64,000 nt of DNA from positions 434,001-498,000 of the forward strand of contig CP053716.1 of the NCBI GenBank assembly GCA_013201155.1, in the 5' to 3' direction. The DNA is from Berryella wangjianweii. Lineage in GTDB: Bacteria > Actinomycetota > Coriobacteriia > Coriobacteriales > Eggerthellaceae. A model generated the notes under the pieces. It worked only from the letters and a program-made list of their open reading frames with translations, was not told the origin of the DNA and ran no database searches. Shown here piece by piece: positions 1 to 7,600 of this stretch (position 1 is its first letter; each line of letters begins with the position of its first letter). The position numbers were made by a program, and so were the translations under genes.

Positions 1-312
1 ATGGCACATATCGCGCACCACCAGCCCGCGGAGAGCGGGTCGGTCGGCCTGGCAGTCGCCCCGGTTGACGCCGTAGTTTCCCACCTGCGGATACGTAAGC
101 GTGACGATCTGACCCGCATAGGAGGGGTCGGTGATCACCTCAAGATAGCCTTCCAGCGAGGTGTTGAAGCAGATCTCGCCGAACGCCTCCCCCTCCGCCC
201 CGCAGGACATGCCCTGAAACACCGTGCCGTCCTCAAGCGCCAGGATGGCGCCTGAGGAGGCCGGCTTCGTCGTATGCTGCAGCAGTTGCTGTGACAGTAT
301 GCTCAAAACCAC
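1..312 (-). CDS. carA: Carbamoyl-phosphate synthase small subunit, N-terminal part (cut by window edge)
   Basis: This is the glutamine-hydrolysing subunit that makes carbamoyl phosphate for pyrimidine (and arginine) synthesis. Only about 100 N-terminal residues are present. They read as a typical CarA N-terminal domain: a [11 protein letters not shown] strand, the [22 protein letters not shown] block, and the start of the YGVN region. The frame has no ATG near its beginning. GTG at 312 or TTG at 306 is the likely start, with a purine-rich GAAGGGAAG about 17 bases upstream of the GTG. It follows pyrC by 37 bases in the same direction, so it is the fourth gene of the pyr operon. The glutaminase domain would lie left of the window. 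Confidence 0.85.
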   Translation of the reverse strand, partial: MVLSILSQQLLQHTTKPASSGAILALEDGTVFQGMSCGAEGEAFGEICFNTSLEGYLEVITDPSYAGQIVTLTYPQVGNYGVNRGDCQADRPALRGLVVRDMCH

Positions 313-348
313 TCGATTCTCGCTCGATGCTTCCCTTCATGATGCGTG

Positions 349-1662
349 CTAGCAGGCCCCCTGCGCATACGGCCCGGTCAGCTGGCCCTCATGCAGAACC
401 GCGCGACCCGCCACGTACACGTCGGTGGCCCGGCCCTTCAGCGTGCGCCCGATGAAGCCGCTGTTGCTCGACTTCGAGGCGAATCCGTCGGCCGTCACCG
501 TCCAGACCGCCTCCGGGTCGATCACCGTCAGGTCGGCGCGGCAGCCGGGCTCAAGCGCCACGCGGTCGATCCCGATGATCTGACGAGGCCGAACGCTCAT
601 CAACTCCACCAGACGCGCCCAGCCGATGACACCCGGCTCCACCAGGGTGGACACCACGGCCCCCAGAGCCGTCTCAAGCCCGATCATGCCGAAGGGCGCC
701 AGCTCGAACTCGCAGTCCTTCTCGTGATGGGCATGCGGCGCATGATCGGTGACGATGCAGTCCACCGTGCCGTCAGCCACGCCCTCGATCAGCGCCCGTC
801 GATCATCCTCGCCACGCAGGGGCGGGTTCACCTTCAGGTTGGTGTCGTACGTCTCGTCGATGCACGCATCGGCGAGCATCAGATGGTGCGGTGTGACCTC
901 GCAGGTCACCTTCGTTCCCTCGGCCTTCCCGCGGCGCACCATGTCCAGTCCGCGCGCCGTGGTCAGATGCTGGATGTGAATCGGGGCGCCGGTCAGGCGG
1001 CTCAGCTCCATGTCGCGCATGACCTGAATCTCCTCGCCGGCCGCAGGCCATGCCTGCAGACCCAGGCGCGTCGACACCGGACCCTCGTTCACCTGGCCCT
1101 TGTCAACCAGGCCCTCGTCCTGGCAATGGCTCATGATCACCTTGCCGAACGGCTCGGAGTACTCCATCACGCGGCGCATCATGCCGGCGTTCTGCACGCC
1201 GCGCCCGTCGTCGGTGAAGGCCACGGCGCCGTGGGCCGCCATCTCACCCATGTCGGACAGGGCCTCGCCGCCCAGCCCCTTGCTGCAGGCGCCCGCCACG
1301 TGCACGCGGCACGCGCCTACCTGGGCCGCACGGTTGCGCACGTAGTCCAGCGTGATCGCGTTGTCGATCGTGGGCGCGGTGTTGGGCATGCAGCACACGT
1401 CGGTGAAGCCGCCGCGCACCGCCGCGCGCGTTCCCGAGGCGATGTCCTCCTTGTGCTCCTGACCGGGCTCGCGCAGATGCACGTGGATGTCCACCAGCCC
1501 GGGAACCACGATCTTGCCGGCCAGGTCGCGCACCTCGGCTCCCTCCGCCGCCAGGCCCGCGCCCACCGCGGCGATCCTGCCCTCGTCGATCAGAAGGTCG
1601 CAGACCTCGTCAAGGCCCACCTGGGGGTCGATCAGTCGCGCGTTCTTAAGCAGAGATGCCAT
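349..1662 (-). CDS. pyrC: Dihydroorotase
   Basis: Dihydroorotase closes carbamoyl-aspartate to dihydroorotate, the third step of de novo UMP synthesis in the cytoplasm. The protein has 437 residues, the usual length of class I bacterial dihydroorotases. It shows the metal-binding VDIHVHLREPG motif near residue 55, the GGFTDVCCMPNTAP block, and the late DHAPH motif. The frame extends five codons upstream to a TTG. I choose ATG 1662 because GGAGGGAG sits just before it. It overlaps the end of pyrB by 17 bases, indicating translational coupling in the pyrR-pyrB-pyrC-carA operon. Confidence 0.95.
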   Translation of the reverse strand: MASLLKNARLIDPQVGLDEVCDLLIDEGRIAAVGAGLAAEGAEVRDLAGKIVVPGLVDIHVHLREPGQEHKEDIASGTRAAVRGGFTDVCCMPNTAPTIDNAITLDYVRNRAAQVGACRVHVAGACSKGLGGEALSDMGEMAAHGAVAFTDDGRGVQNAGMMRRVMEYSEPFGKVIMSHCQDEGLVDKGQVNEGPVSTRLGLQAWPAAGEEIQVMRDMELSRLTGAPIHIQHLTTARGLDMVRRGKAEGTKVTCEVTPHHLMLADACIDETYDTNLKVNPPLRGEDDRRALIEGVADGTVDCIVTDHAPHAHHEKDCEFELAPFGMIGLETALGAVVSTLVEPGVIGWARLVELMSVRPRQIIGIDRVALEPGCRADLTVIDPEAVWTVTADGFASKSSNSGFIGRTLKGRATDVYVAGRAVLHEGQLTGPYAQGAC

Positions 1663-2590
1663 CTTCGCTCCCTCCAAGGAGTAGGTACATTGCAGCCATG
1701 CGAACGAGAATTCCCGAGTACACCTGGTCGATGATCACCGAGCGCTCGGGGTGGTACAGCATATGGCTGTCCAGCTCGACGCCGCGGTTCACCGGACCGG
1801 GGTGGCACACGATCGCATCGGGGCGCATCAGGCGCTCGCGATTGCGATCGAGGCCGTACAGCATCTGGTACTCGCGCAGGTTCGGGAAAGGCGAGTTCTC
1901 CAGGCGCTCCTGCTGGATGCGCAGCATGTACACCACGTCCAGCTCGGGCAGGGCCTCGTCGAGGTCGGTGGTGACGTGATGGGCGCCCAGCGCCTCGGGG
2001 GCCGCCGGCAGCAGGGTGCGCGGGGCGATGAGGGTGACCTCGCAGCCCATGGTGGCCAGGCCCGGCACCAGCGAGCCGCACACGCGGGAGTGCGCGATGT
2101 CGCCCACGATGCCCACGCGCAGGCCCTCCAGGCTGCCCTTGGCCTTGCGGATGCTCAGCAGGTCGAGCAGGGCCTGGGTGGGATGCTGGTGCTTGCCGTC
2201 GCCGGCGTCGATCACATGCGCGCCCGACACCTTGGCGATGTGATGCGGTGCGCCGGCATGACGGTCGCGCACCACGATCATGTCCACCTTGTAGGCGCAC
2301 AGCGTCTGAACCGTGTCGGTGAGGCTCTCGCCCTTCACCGCCGAGGTGCTGGACCCGCCGAAGTTCAGCGTGTCGCACGACAGGCGCTTCTGCGCGATCT
2401 CGAACGACGAGCGCGTGCGGGTGGAGGGCTCGTTGAACATGTTCACCACGGTGAAGCCCTTGAGGGTGGGGACCTTCTTGATGCGCCGCTCGTTCACCGA
2501 GCGAAACCGGTCGGCGGTGTCCAGCAGCAGCGTGATGTCGTCAGCCGAGTACTCACGCAGGTCGATGAGGTGCCTGTGGTTGAACGCCAT
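1646..2590 (-). CDS. pyrB: Aspartate carbamoyltransferase catalytic chain
   Basis: PyrB condenses carbamoyl phosphate with aspartate, the committed step of pyrimidine synthesis. The 314-residue product has the carbamoyl-phosphate-binding motif NEPSTRTRSSFE near residue 50, the HPTQALLDLL signature, and the VYMLRIQQER region. It is distinct from the ornithine enzyme encoded at 3900, which carries FQKTSTRTR. ATG 2590 lies two bases downstream of the pyrR stop codon, and the longer upstream reading belongs to pyrR sequence. No pyrI regulatory-subunit gene is visible nearby, so regulation is probably through PyrR. Confidence 0.95.
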   Translation of the reverse strand: MAFNHRHLIDLREYSADDITLLLDTADRFRSVNERRIKKVPTLKGFTVVNMFNEPSTRTRSSFEIAQKRLSCDTLNFGGSSTSAVKGESLTDTVQTLCAYKVDMIVVRDRHAGAPHHIAKVSGAHVIDAGDGKHQHPTQALLDLLSIRKAKGSLEGLRVGIVGDIAHSRVCGSLVPGLATMGCEVTLIAPRTLLPAAPEALGAHHVTTDLDEALPELDVVYMLRIQQERLENSPFPNLREYQMLYGLDRNRERLMRPDAIVCHPGPVNRGVELDSHMLYHPERSVIIDQVYSGILVRMAAMYLLLGGSEDGISA

Positions 2591-2592
2591 GG

Positions 2593-3189
2593 CTAGTCCG
2601 CCTTTCGCGATCCGAGGGGAGCGGAGCCCACCCGCATGCCGGGCTGCGCCTCGAAGATCTCGACGCACGAGGTGCCGTCGGTTTCCTCAAGAAACAGGCG
2701 CACGTTCTCGTCGCGCGCCGAGGGAACGTTCTTGCCCACGTAGTCGGCCCGAATCGGCAGCTCGCGATGGCCGCGGTCCACCAGCACCGCCAGCTGGATG
2801 CAGGCCGGCCGGCCGTTGTCCATCAGGGCGTCGAGCGCTGCGCGGATCGTGCGCCCGGTGTACAGCACGTCATCGACCAGCACCACCGTGGTGCCGTCGA
2901 TGTCGAAGGGGATGTGGGAGGAATGCACCTCAGGTGCGATGTGGGTGGCGAAGTCGTCGCGGTAGAAGCTGATGTCGAGGCGGCCGATCTGCGGGCGCGC
3001 TCCCTCGATGGCCTCGATGCGGTCGGCCAGGCGCGTGGCCAGCAGGTCTCCGCGCGTGACGACGCCCACCAGGCACAGGTTCGCGGCGCCGTGGTTCTTC
3101 TCAAGGATCTGATGCGCTATGCGCGTCAGCGACCTCTCGATGTCGTCTGCATCCATGCAGACCGTCTTCAACGTGCCAAGCTCTGTCAT
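2593..3189 (-). CDS. pyrR: PyrR bifunctional regulator / uracil phosphoribosyltransferase
   Basis: PyrR binds pyr mRNA in response to uridine nucleotides and represses the operon. Many members also have uracil phosphoribosyltransferase activity. The 198-residue protein has the PRPP-binding motif [13 protein letters not shown] near residue 107 and the [15 protein letters not shown] and YVGKNVP blocks of the family. ATG 3189 is preceded by AGGAAGGAG at good spacing. It is the first gene of the pyr operon. The leader upstream contains a PyrR-type hairpin (3318-3348) and an intrinsic terminator (3249-3273), which fits autoregulation by attenuation. Confidence 0.95.
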   Translation of the reverse strand: MTELGTLKTVCMDADDIERSLTRIAHQILEKNHGAANLCLVGVVTRGDLLATRLADRIEAIEGARPQIGRLDISFYRDDFATHIAPEVHSSHIPFDIDGTTVVLVDDVLYTGRTIRAALDALMDNGRPACIQLAVLVDRGHRELPIRADYVGKNVPSARDENVRLFLEETDGTSCVEIFEAQPGMRVGSAPLGSRKAD

Positions 3190-3248
3190 GCGCGCTCCTT
3201 CCTGATGAGGGCTGCGCGGACAGAAAGACATCTGCCGAATGCAGACGT

Positions 3249-3273
3249 AAAAAAACCTCTGCATTGGCAAAGG
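3249..3273 (-). terminator. Intrinsic terminator in the pyrR leader (attenuator)
   Basis: On the minus strand the sequence reads CCTTTGC-CAAT-GCAGAGG followed by seven T, a compact hairpin with a U-tract. It lies about 60 bases before the pyrR start and just downstream of the PyrR-type hairpin. It is therefore positioned as the conditional terminator of the pyr operon. Part of the leader upstream (TGCAGACGT) is also complementary to the bases after the U-tract (ACGTCTGCA). Confidence 0.8.
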
Positions 3274-3317
3274 CTCGTCATTGGCGCATATGTGAAGCGT
3301 GCGCCGCCGCCGTTTCG

Positions 3318-3348
3318 CCTTGCCGGTCTCTCTGTACCGCCTTAAAGG
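3318..3348 (-). promoter_or_regulatory. Candidate PyrR-binding anti-antiterminator hairpin
   Basis: Read on the minus strand, this stretch folds as CCTT / GGT-ACAGAGAG-ACC / AAGG: a lower stem, an asymmetric internal loop, a short upper stem and a purine-rich loop. The loop resembles the known PyrR-binding consensus (ARUCCNGNGAGGYU); CAGAGAG is shared. The 3' flank GGCAAGG can pair with the 5' arm of the downstream terminator (CCTTTGCC), so it could form the competing antiterminator. The fold was done by eye. Confidence 0.65.
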
Positions 3349-3899
3349 ACGTCTGCACTGTACACCCATTCGCCCCTGCAGCGCAAGAGCCTTTATGCGC
3401 GCTCCGGATCTCACGCCGCACCCGCCCCCGCACGATCGTCGCAGAGGCGGGCCGGGCCGCTCCGCGCGCCGCGCCGGGTGCGTCACTGGCCCTGCAAGAC
3501 CGCCGCGCGGCACGCGCATCATGCCGCCCCGGCACGCGCCGGCGCGTACCCCGCCCATTCCGGCAAGCGCTCCGGCGCACCAAGGCGCGATCGCGGCCCG
3601 CGCTCCTCGGCGGCCTCTGGCACACGCCCCCGGGAGTAGCCCTCGGGGCCGCCTCCCCGCCCTGCGGCCCATGGTGCGAACATGTATTGCACCCGCCGCA
3701 GCTTCCCTTCTTCATCTGGGGTTTACTATAGGTCTAGTGGCTACACCCTCGCCAGTAGTGCTGTGATACAACTTTTAGTAAGCATAGCCTAATCCTTTCG
3801 CGGTGCGCACGGGCTTGCCATGATGCAGACATGAGAACCGCAGCGCCGCTGCGGGGCCCCCTTGAGGTAAGGGGGCGAAGTTCGAGAAAGGAACCTGTT
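3349..3899. other. Intergenic region between divergent pyr operon and arcB
   Basis: About 550 bases between the PyrR hairpin and arcB hold no convincing gene. The open frames here lack family features and ribosome-binding sites. The part from about 3715 to 3800 is noticeably AT-richer than its surroundings and probably carries the divergent promoters. A TATAGT hexamer on the minus strand (3724-3729) could be the pyr -10 box, but no good -35 was found, so I do not call a promoter. Confidence 0.5.
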
Positions 3900-4895
3900 A
3901 TGCCTACTTCTCTGAGCGGTCGCGACTTCCTCAAGCTTCTTGATTTCACTCCCGAGGAGATCAAGTACCTGCTTCGTCTGTCTCGGGAATTCAAGAACCT
4001 GAAGCTCACCGGCACGCCGCATCGCTACCTGGAGGGCAAGAACATCGTGCTGCTGTTCCAGAAGACCTCCACCCGCACCCGCTGCGCCTTCGAGGTTGCC
4101 GGCGCGGACCTGGGCATGGGCGTGACCTACCTTGACCCGGGCAGCTCGCAGATGGGCAAGAAGGAGTCGATCGAGGACACCGCCCGCGTGCTCGACCGCT
4201 ACTACGACGGCATCGAGTTCCGCGGCTTCGCCCAGTCCGACGTGCAGGAGCTGGCCGACAACGCCACCGTGCCCGTATGGAACGGCCTGACCACCGAGTG
4301 GCATCCCACCCAGATGCTGGCCGACATCCTGACCGTGCAGGAGGAGTTCAACTACGACATCAAGGGCAAGACCCTCGTGTTCATGGGCGACGCGAAGAAC
4401 AACGTGGCCCGCTCGCTGATGGTGGTGTGCGCGAAGCTCGGCATGAACTTCGTGGCCTGCGGCCCCAAGGACTGCATGCCCACCGACGACGTGATCGACG
4501 CCTGCACGCCCATCGCCGCCGAGAACGGCTGCACCATCAAGCTGACCGAGGACGTGACCGAGGCCTGCACCGGCGCCCATGTGATCTACACCGACGTGTG
4601 GGTGTCGATGGGCGAGCCCGACGAGGTGTGGGAGCAGCGCATCAAGCAGCTTGAGGCCTATCGCGTCACCTCCGAGCTCATGGCCCTGGCCGACCCCTCC
4701 GCGATCTTCCTGCACTGCCTGCCGTCGTTCCATGACACCAAGACCACCATCGGCGCCGAGAAGGCCAAGCAGTTCGGCATCACCGAGATGGAGGTTACCG
4801 ACGAGGTGTTCGAGGGCCCGCAGTCGCGCGTGTTCGACGAGGCCGAGAACCGCATGCACACCATCAAGGCCGTGATGTACGCCACGCTGTCCTAA
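3900..4895 (+). CDS. arcB: Ornithine carbamoyltransferase, catabolic type
   Basis: This enzyme interconverts ornithine plus carbamoyl phosphate with citrulline plus phosphate. In the arginine deiminase pathway it runs toward carbamoyl phosphate. The 331-residue protein has the FQKTSTRTRCAFE carbamoyl-phosphate motif, the DPGSSQMGKKESIEDTARVL stretch, HPTQMLAD, and the C-terminal FLHCLPSFHD motif (the usual LPAFHD with A to S). ATG 3900 is preceded by AAAGGA; the upstream extension to 3831 lacks this. It sits 78 bases before arcC, and this pairing is why I read it as arcB rather than anabolic argF. No arcA lies next to it. Confidence 0.9.
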   Translation: MPTSLSGRDFLKLLDFTPEEIKYLLRLSREFKNLKLTGTPHRYLEGKNIVLLFQKTSTRTRCAFEVAGADLGMGVTYLDPGSSQMGKKESIEDTARVLDRYYDGIEFRGFAQSDVQELADNATVPVWNGLTTEWHPTQMLADILTVQEEFNYDIKGKTLVFMGDAKNNVARSLMVVCAKLGMNFVACGPKDCMPTDDVIDACTPIAAENGCTIKLTEDVTEACTGAHVIYTDVWVSMGEPDEVWEQRIKQLEAYRVTSELMALADPSAIFLHCLPSFHDTKTTIGAEKAKQFGITEMEVTDEVFEGPQSRVFDEAENRMHTIKAVMYATLS

Positions 4896-4973
4896 CGGCT
4901 CCGCTCAGCGAGGGGCGAGCGCCACGCGCCCGCCCCTCCTCGTTCCCGCTCATCATGAAGAATCGAGGATACT

Positions 4974-5933
4974 ATGCCCTACGCAAAGGGGTCTGGCCCC
5001 TCCATTGTTATCGCCCTTGGCGGCAACGCCCTGGGCAACACTCCCCAAGAGCAGCTTGACCTGGTAAGGCAAACCGCCGTGAACATCGTTGACATGATCG
5101 CCGAGGGCGCCAACGCGATCATCACCCACGGCAACGGCCCTCAGGTCGGCATGATCAACAGCGCCTTCGACGCCGCCAGCAAAGACGCCGCCAACAAGGT
5201 GCCCTTCATGCCCTTCCCCGAGTGCGGCGCCATGAGCCAGGGCTACATCGGCTACCACCTCGCCCAGGCCATCCAGGGCGAGATGCGCGAGCGCGGCCTT
5301 GAGCGCAACGCCGTGAACGTGGTCACCCAGACCGTCGTGGACAAGGCCGACCCGGCCTTCCAGAACCCCACCAAGCCCATCGGGTCGTTCATGACCGAGG
5401 ACGAGGCCAAGGCCATGGCCGAGGCCACGGGCGCCGACGTGCGCGAGGACGCCGGCCGTGGCTGGAGGCGCGTGGTGGCCTCCCCCATCCCCAAGCGGAT
5501 CGTGGAGTTCGACAGCGTTCAGGACCTGGTTGAGAACGGCTATGTAGTGGTGTCCACCGGCGGCGGCGGCATTCCCGTGTTCGAGGAGGACGGCCGCTAC
5601 GTAGGCGTGCCCGCCGTGATCGACAAGGACCGCTCGGCCTCGATGCTGGCCGCCGGCTTCGGCGCCGACATGCTGGTGATCCTGACCGCCGTGGAGAAGG
5701 TGTGCATCAACTACGGCAAGGAAGACCAGCAGGAGCTGAGCCACATGAGCGTGGCCGACGCCGAGCGCTACATCGCCGAGGGCCAGTTCGCCCCAGGCTC
5801 GATGCTGCCGAAGGTCGAGGCCTGCCTTGACTACGTGCGCGCCTACCCCCAGGGCAAGGCCCTGATCACGAGCCTTGAATGCGCCGCCGCCGGCCTGCGC
5901 GGCGAAACGGGCACGATCATCTCGCTCGACTAG
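4974..5933 (+). CDS. arcC: Carbamate kinase
   Basis: Carbamate kinase transfers phosphate from carbamoyl phosphate to ADP, giving ATP, CO2 and ammonia. It is the energy-yielding step of arginine fermentation. The 319-residue protein begins with the amino-acid-kinase glycine loop VIALGGNALG and has ITHGNGPQVG, the VVSTGGGGIPV loop and a late KVEACLDYV segment, all typical. GAGGAT lies a few bases before ATG 4974. It follows arcB directly and very likely shares its transcript. The hairpin at 5995-6027 may end that transcript. Confidence 0.95.
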   Translation: MPYAKGSGPSIVIALGGNALGNTPQEQLDLVRQTAVNIVDMIAEGANAIITHGNGPQVGMINSAFDAASKDAANKVPFMPFPECGAMSQGYIGYHLAQAIQGEMRERGLERNAVNVVTQTVVDKADPAFQNPTKPIGSFMTEDEAKAMAEATGADVREDAGRGWRRVVASPIPKRIVEFDSVQDLVENGYVVVSTGGGGIPVFEEDGRYVGVPAVIDKDRSASMLAAGFGADMLVILTAVEKVCINYGKEDQQELSHMSVADAERYIAEGQFAPGSMLPKVEACLDYVRAYPQGKALITSLECAAAGLRGETGTIISLD

Positions 5934-5994
5934 CCCCGTCAGACCGCGGGCGCCGTCCCGCTCTGAATACGCGGCCGCACGGCCGCATCCACGC

Positions 5995-6027
5995 CGTCCC
6001 CCTGTAGCCCGTCGCCGCAGGGGGACG
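5995..6027 (+). terminator. GC-rich hairpin downstream of arcC
   Basis: CGTCCCCCTG and CAGGGGGACG form a perfect 10-bp stem around a 13-base loop, 62 bases after the arcC stop. There is no U-tract; only GTTT occurs a little further on. It probably ends the arcBC transcript, but a stabilising or processing role is possible. The rest of 5934-6277, between convergent arcC and the LuxR gene, shows no other recognisable element. Confidence 0.5.
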
Positions 6028-6277
6028 CCGCGTTTCCGAGGGCACGCCATCGAGGGGAATGTCAGGGCGCCGCGCTCCCGCCTCCCCCGACGCCCCGGCG
6101 CCCGAGCGCCCCTGGCGCGCCCGCCGGTCTCGGCGTCGTCGGAGGACCGCGTCAATCGGGGCAACGACGAAGCGTCCTGCGAGAAGGAGGCTCCCGCGCC
6201 TGCTGCGAGCCGCCCCTCGGGAAGCCCGCGGCGGTCGGAGCCCGTCGCGGAGCGCGGGCATCGTCAGAGCGCGGAGC

Positions 6278-7240
6278 CTAGCTTCCCCAGAAGTCCTGGA
6301 TGAGGTCGTGGCGGTTCTGACGGCCCGTCTTCTTCAGGATGTTGTGCACGTGCACCTTCACCGTGCTGATCGCCAGGCTCATCGAGCTGGCGATGTTCTG
6401 GTTGTCCTTGCCCATGACGATCTGGGTCAGCACCTCTCCCTCGCGCTTCGAAAGCCCGTAGCGCAGGCAGTACTGCGGCAGCACGCGCACGATCGAGTCG
6501 CCCATCACGCTGTCGGAGCGCTCGGGCGGGTACTCGTAGCGCAGCGTCAGCATGCCGGCCGCCGATCGCATGGTGACGGTGGCGATTGTGATGAACAGGA
6601 AGTTCTCGAAGATGTTGCGCTCGGCGAAGAACCAGGTGCTCTGCAGGAGCACGGTGGGGTCGAAGATCAGCTGAACGTAGACGTTCTCGACGACGATGCC
6701 GACGGTCAGCGCCACGCACGCGACAAGCGCGCGACGGTGCCGCAGGATGCCCGCGCGGAACGCCTCGTTCTTGGACGTGACCAGCCACATGCACACGCAT
6801 CCCCACACCCAGAACAGGAACACCTCGCGCATGCTGTAGAACAGGAAGATCCGCCACGGGCCGGTGGGCACGAACAGATTCACCGCCAAGCTGGCCGCAA
6901 CCCACAGGGCGACCGGCACGTACAGCAGCACGGGATTGCCGTCCTTGCCCAGGAAGCGACAGACCGACAGCCACAGGAACAGCAGGATGCCGCCGCCGCA
7001 CAGAACGCTGGCGTAGGCGTCGTTCACTTCCCAGAAAGCGGAAAGCGTAGAGGGAGCAGCGGAGATGATGAAGTCGTCCTTGAACACCAGCGACACGTCG
7101 AAGAAGTAGAAGATGAACATGAAGAAGACGTACAGGTGCAATTTATAGCGAGAGACGAAATACGCCGAGAGGCTGAGCGCGCCGGCGAGGACGCAGACAA
7201 GCATGACGACAAGCGTGTAGTAGAACAGAACCGTGAGCAT
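6278..7240 (-). CDS. Membrane-anchored LuxR-type transcriptional regulator
   Basis: The 320-residue protein has roughly seven hydrophobic segments over residues 1-240, then a LuxR/FixJ helix-turn-helix at about 258-318 (LSKREGEVLTQIVMGKDNQNIA, then STVKVHVHNILKKTG). Such fusions of a membrane sensor part to a LuxR domain without a receiver domain are common in Eggerthellaceae. The signal it senses is unknown. It is divergent from the YfcC-type antiporter gene across a 360-base AT-rich region, which suggests it controls that transporter and perhaps arginine use. ATG 7240 is the only start that keeps the first membrane segment. Confidence 0.85.
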   Translation of the reverse strand: MLTVLFYYTLVVMLVCVLAGALSLSAYFVSRYKLHLYVFFMFIFYFFDVSLVFKDDFIISAAPSTLSAFWEVNDAYASVLCGGGILLFLWLSVCRFLGKDGNPVLLYVPVALWVAASLAVNLFVPTGPWRIFLFYSMREVFLFWVWGCVCMWLVTSKNEAFRAGILRHRRALVACVALTVGIVVENVYVQLIFDPTVLLQSTWFFAERNIFENFLFITIATVTMRSAAGMLTLRYEYPPERSDSVMGDSIVRVLPQYCLRYGLSKREGEVLTQIVMGKDNQNIASSMSLAISTVKVHVHNILKKTGRQNRHDLIQDFWGS

Positions 7241-7600
7241 AGAAATCCCCGTTCTCCGTCCTTATGTCTAGCATTTTAATTTTAGCATTTAGATACGTAA
7301 ACCGCTGAAAGCCAGCCTCTCACCCATCCGTGGGTGACAAACCAAAAAGAAGTAAATGACATGGGGTTTATTGTAGAAGTATTGATTAATCTAAAGGAAT
7401 ATACAGCAAATACACCTTGGCGCACTCCTGTGTTACACCTTCTCCGCGCGTATGCGTATCGCTGATATTTCGATCATGAGGTACACCGAGGCACCGACGC
7501 CTCAACTCCACCGATCCTCCACCGCTTCCCATCCGGGAGCCGGGCGCGGCGAAGAATCGGAGGAACCCAAGATCTTGTTCGATCAGGTTAGGAGGAAACC
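7241..7600. promoter_or_regulatory. Divergent regulatory region between LuxR gene and antiporter gene
   Basis: This 360-base stretch is much more AT-rich than the genes around it. It contains CACCCA-TCCG-TGGGTG (7322-7337), a perfect dyad, GTGTTACAC (7431-7439), a short palindrome, and two TAGCATTT direct repeats near 7267-7290. These are candidate operators for the adjacent LuxR-type protein. No open frame with a good start is present. The antiporter has its GGAGG ribosome-binding site at the right edge. Confidence 0.5.

Noticed and set aside
346-1734. Plus-strand open frame opposite pyrC
   Set aside because: It is a His/Arg-rich shadow of pyrC with no ribosome-binding site and no recognisable motif.
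3278-3715. Minus-strand 145-codon frame between pyrR and arcB
   Set aside because: It overlaps the pyr leader hairpins, is Arg/Ala-rich without motifs, and its start has no credible ribosome-binding site.
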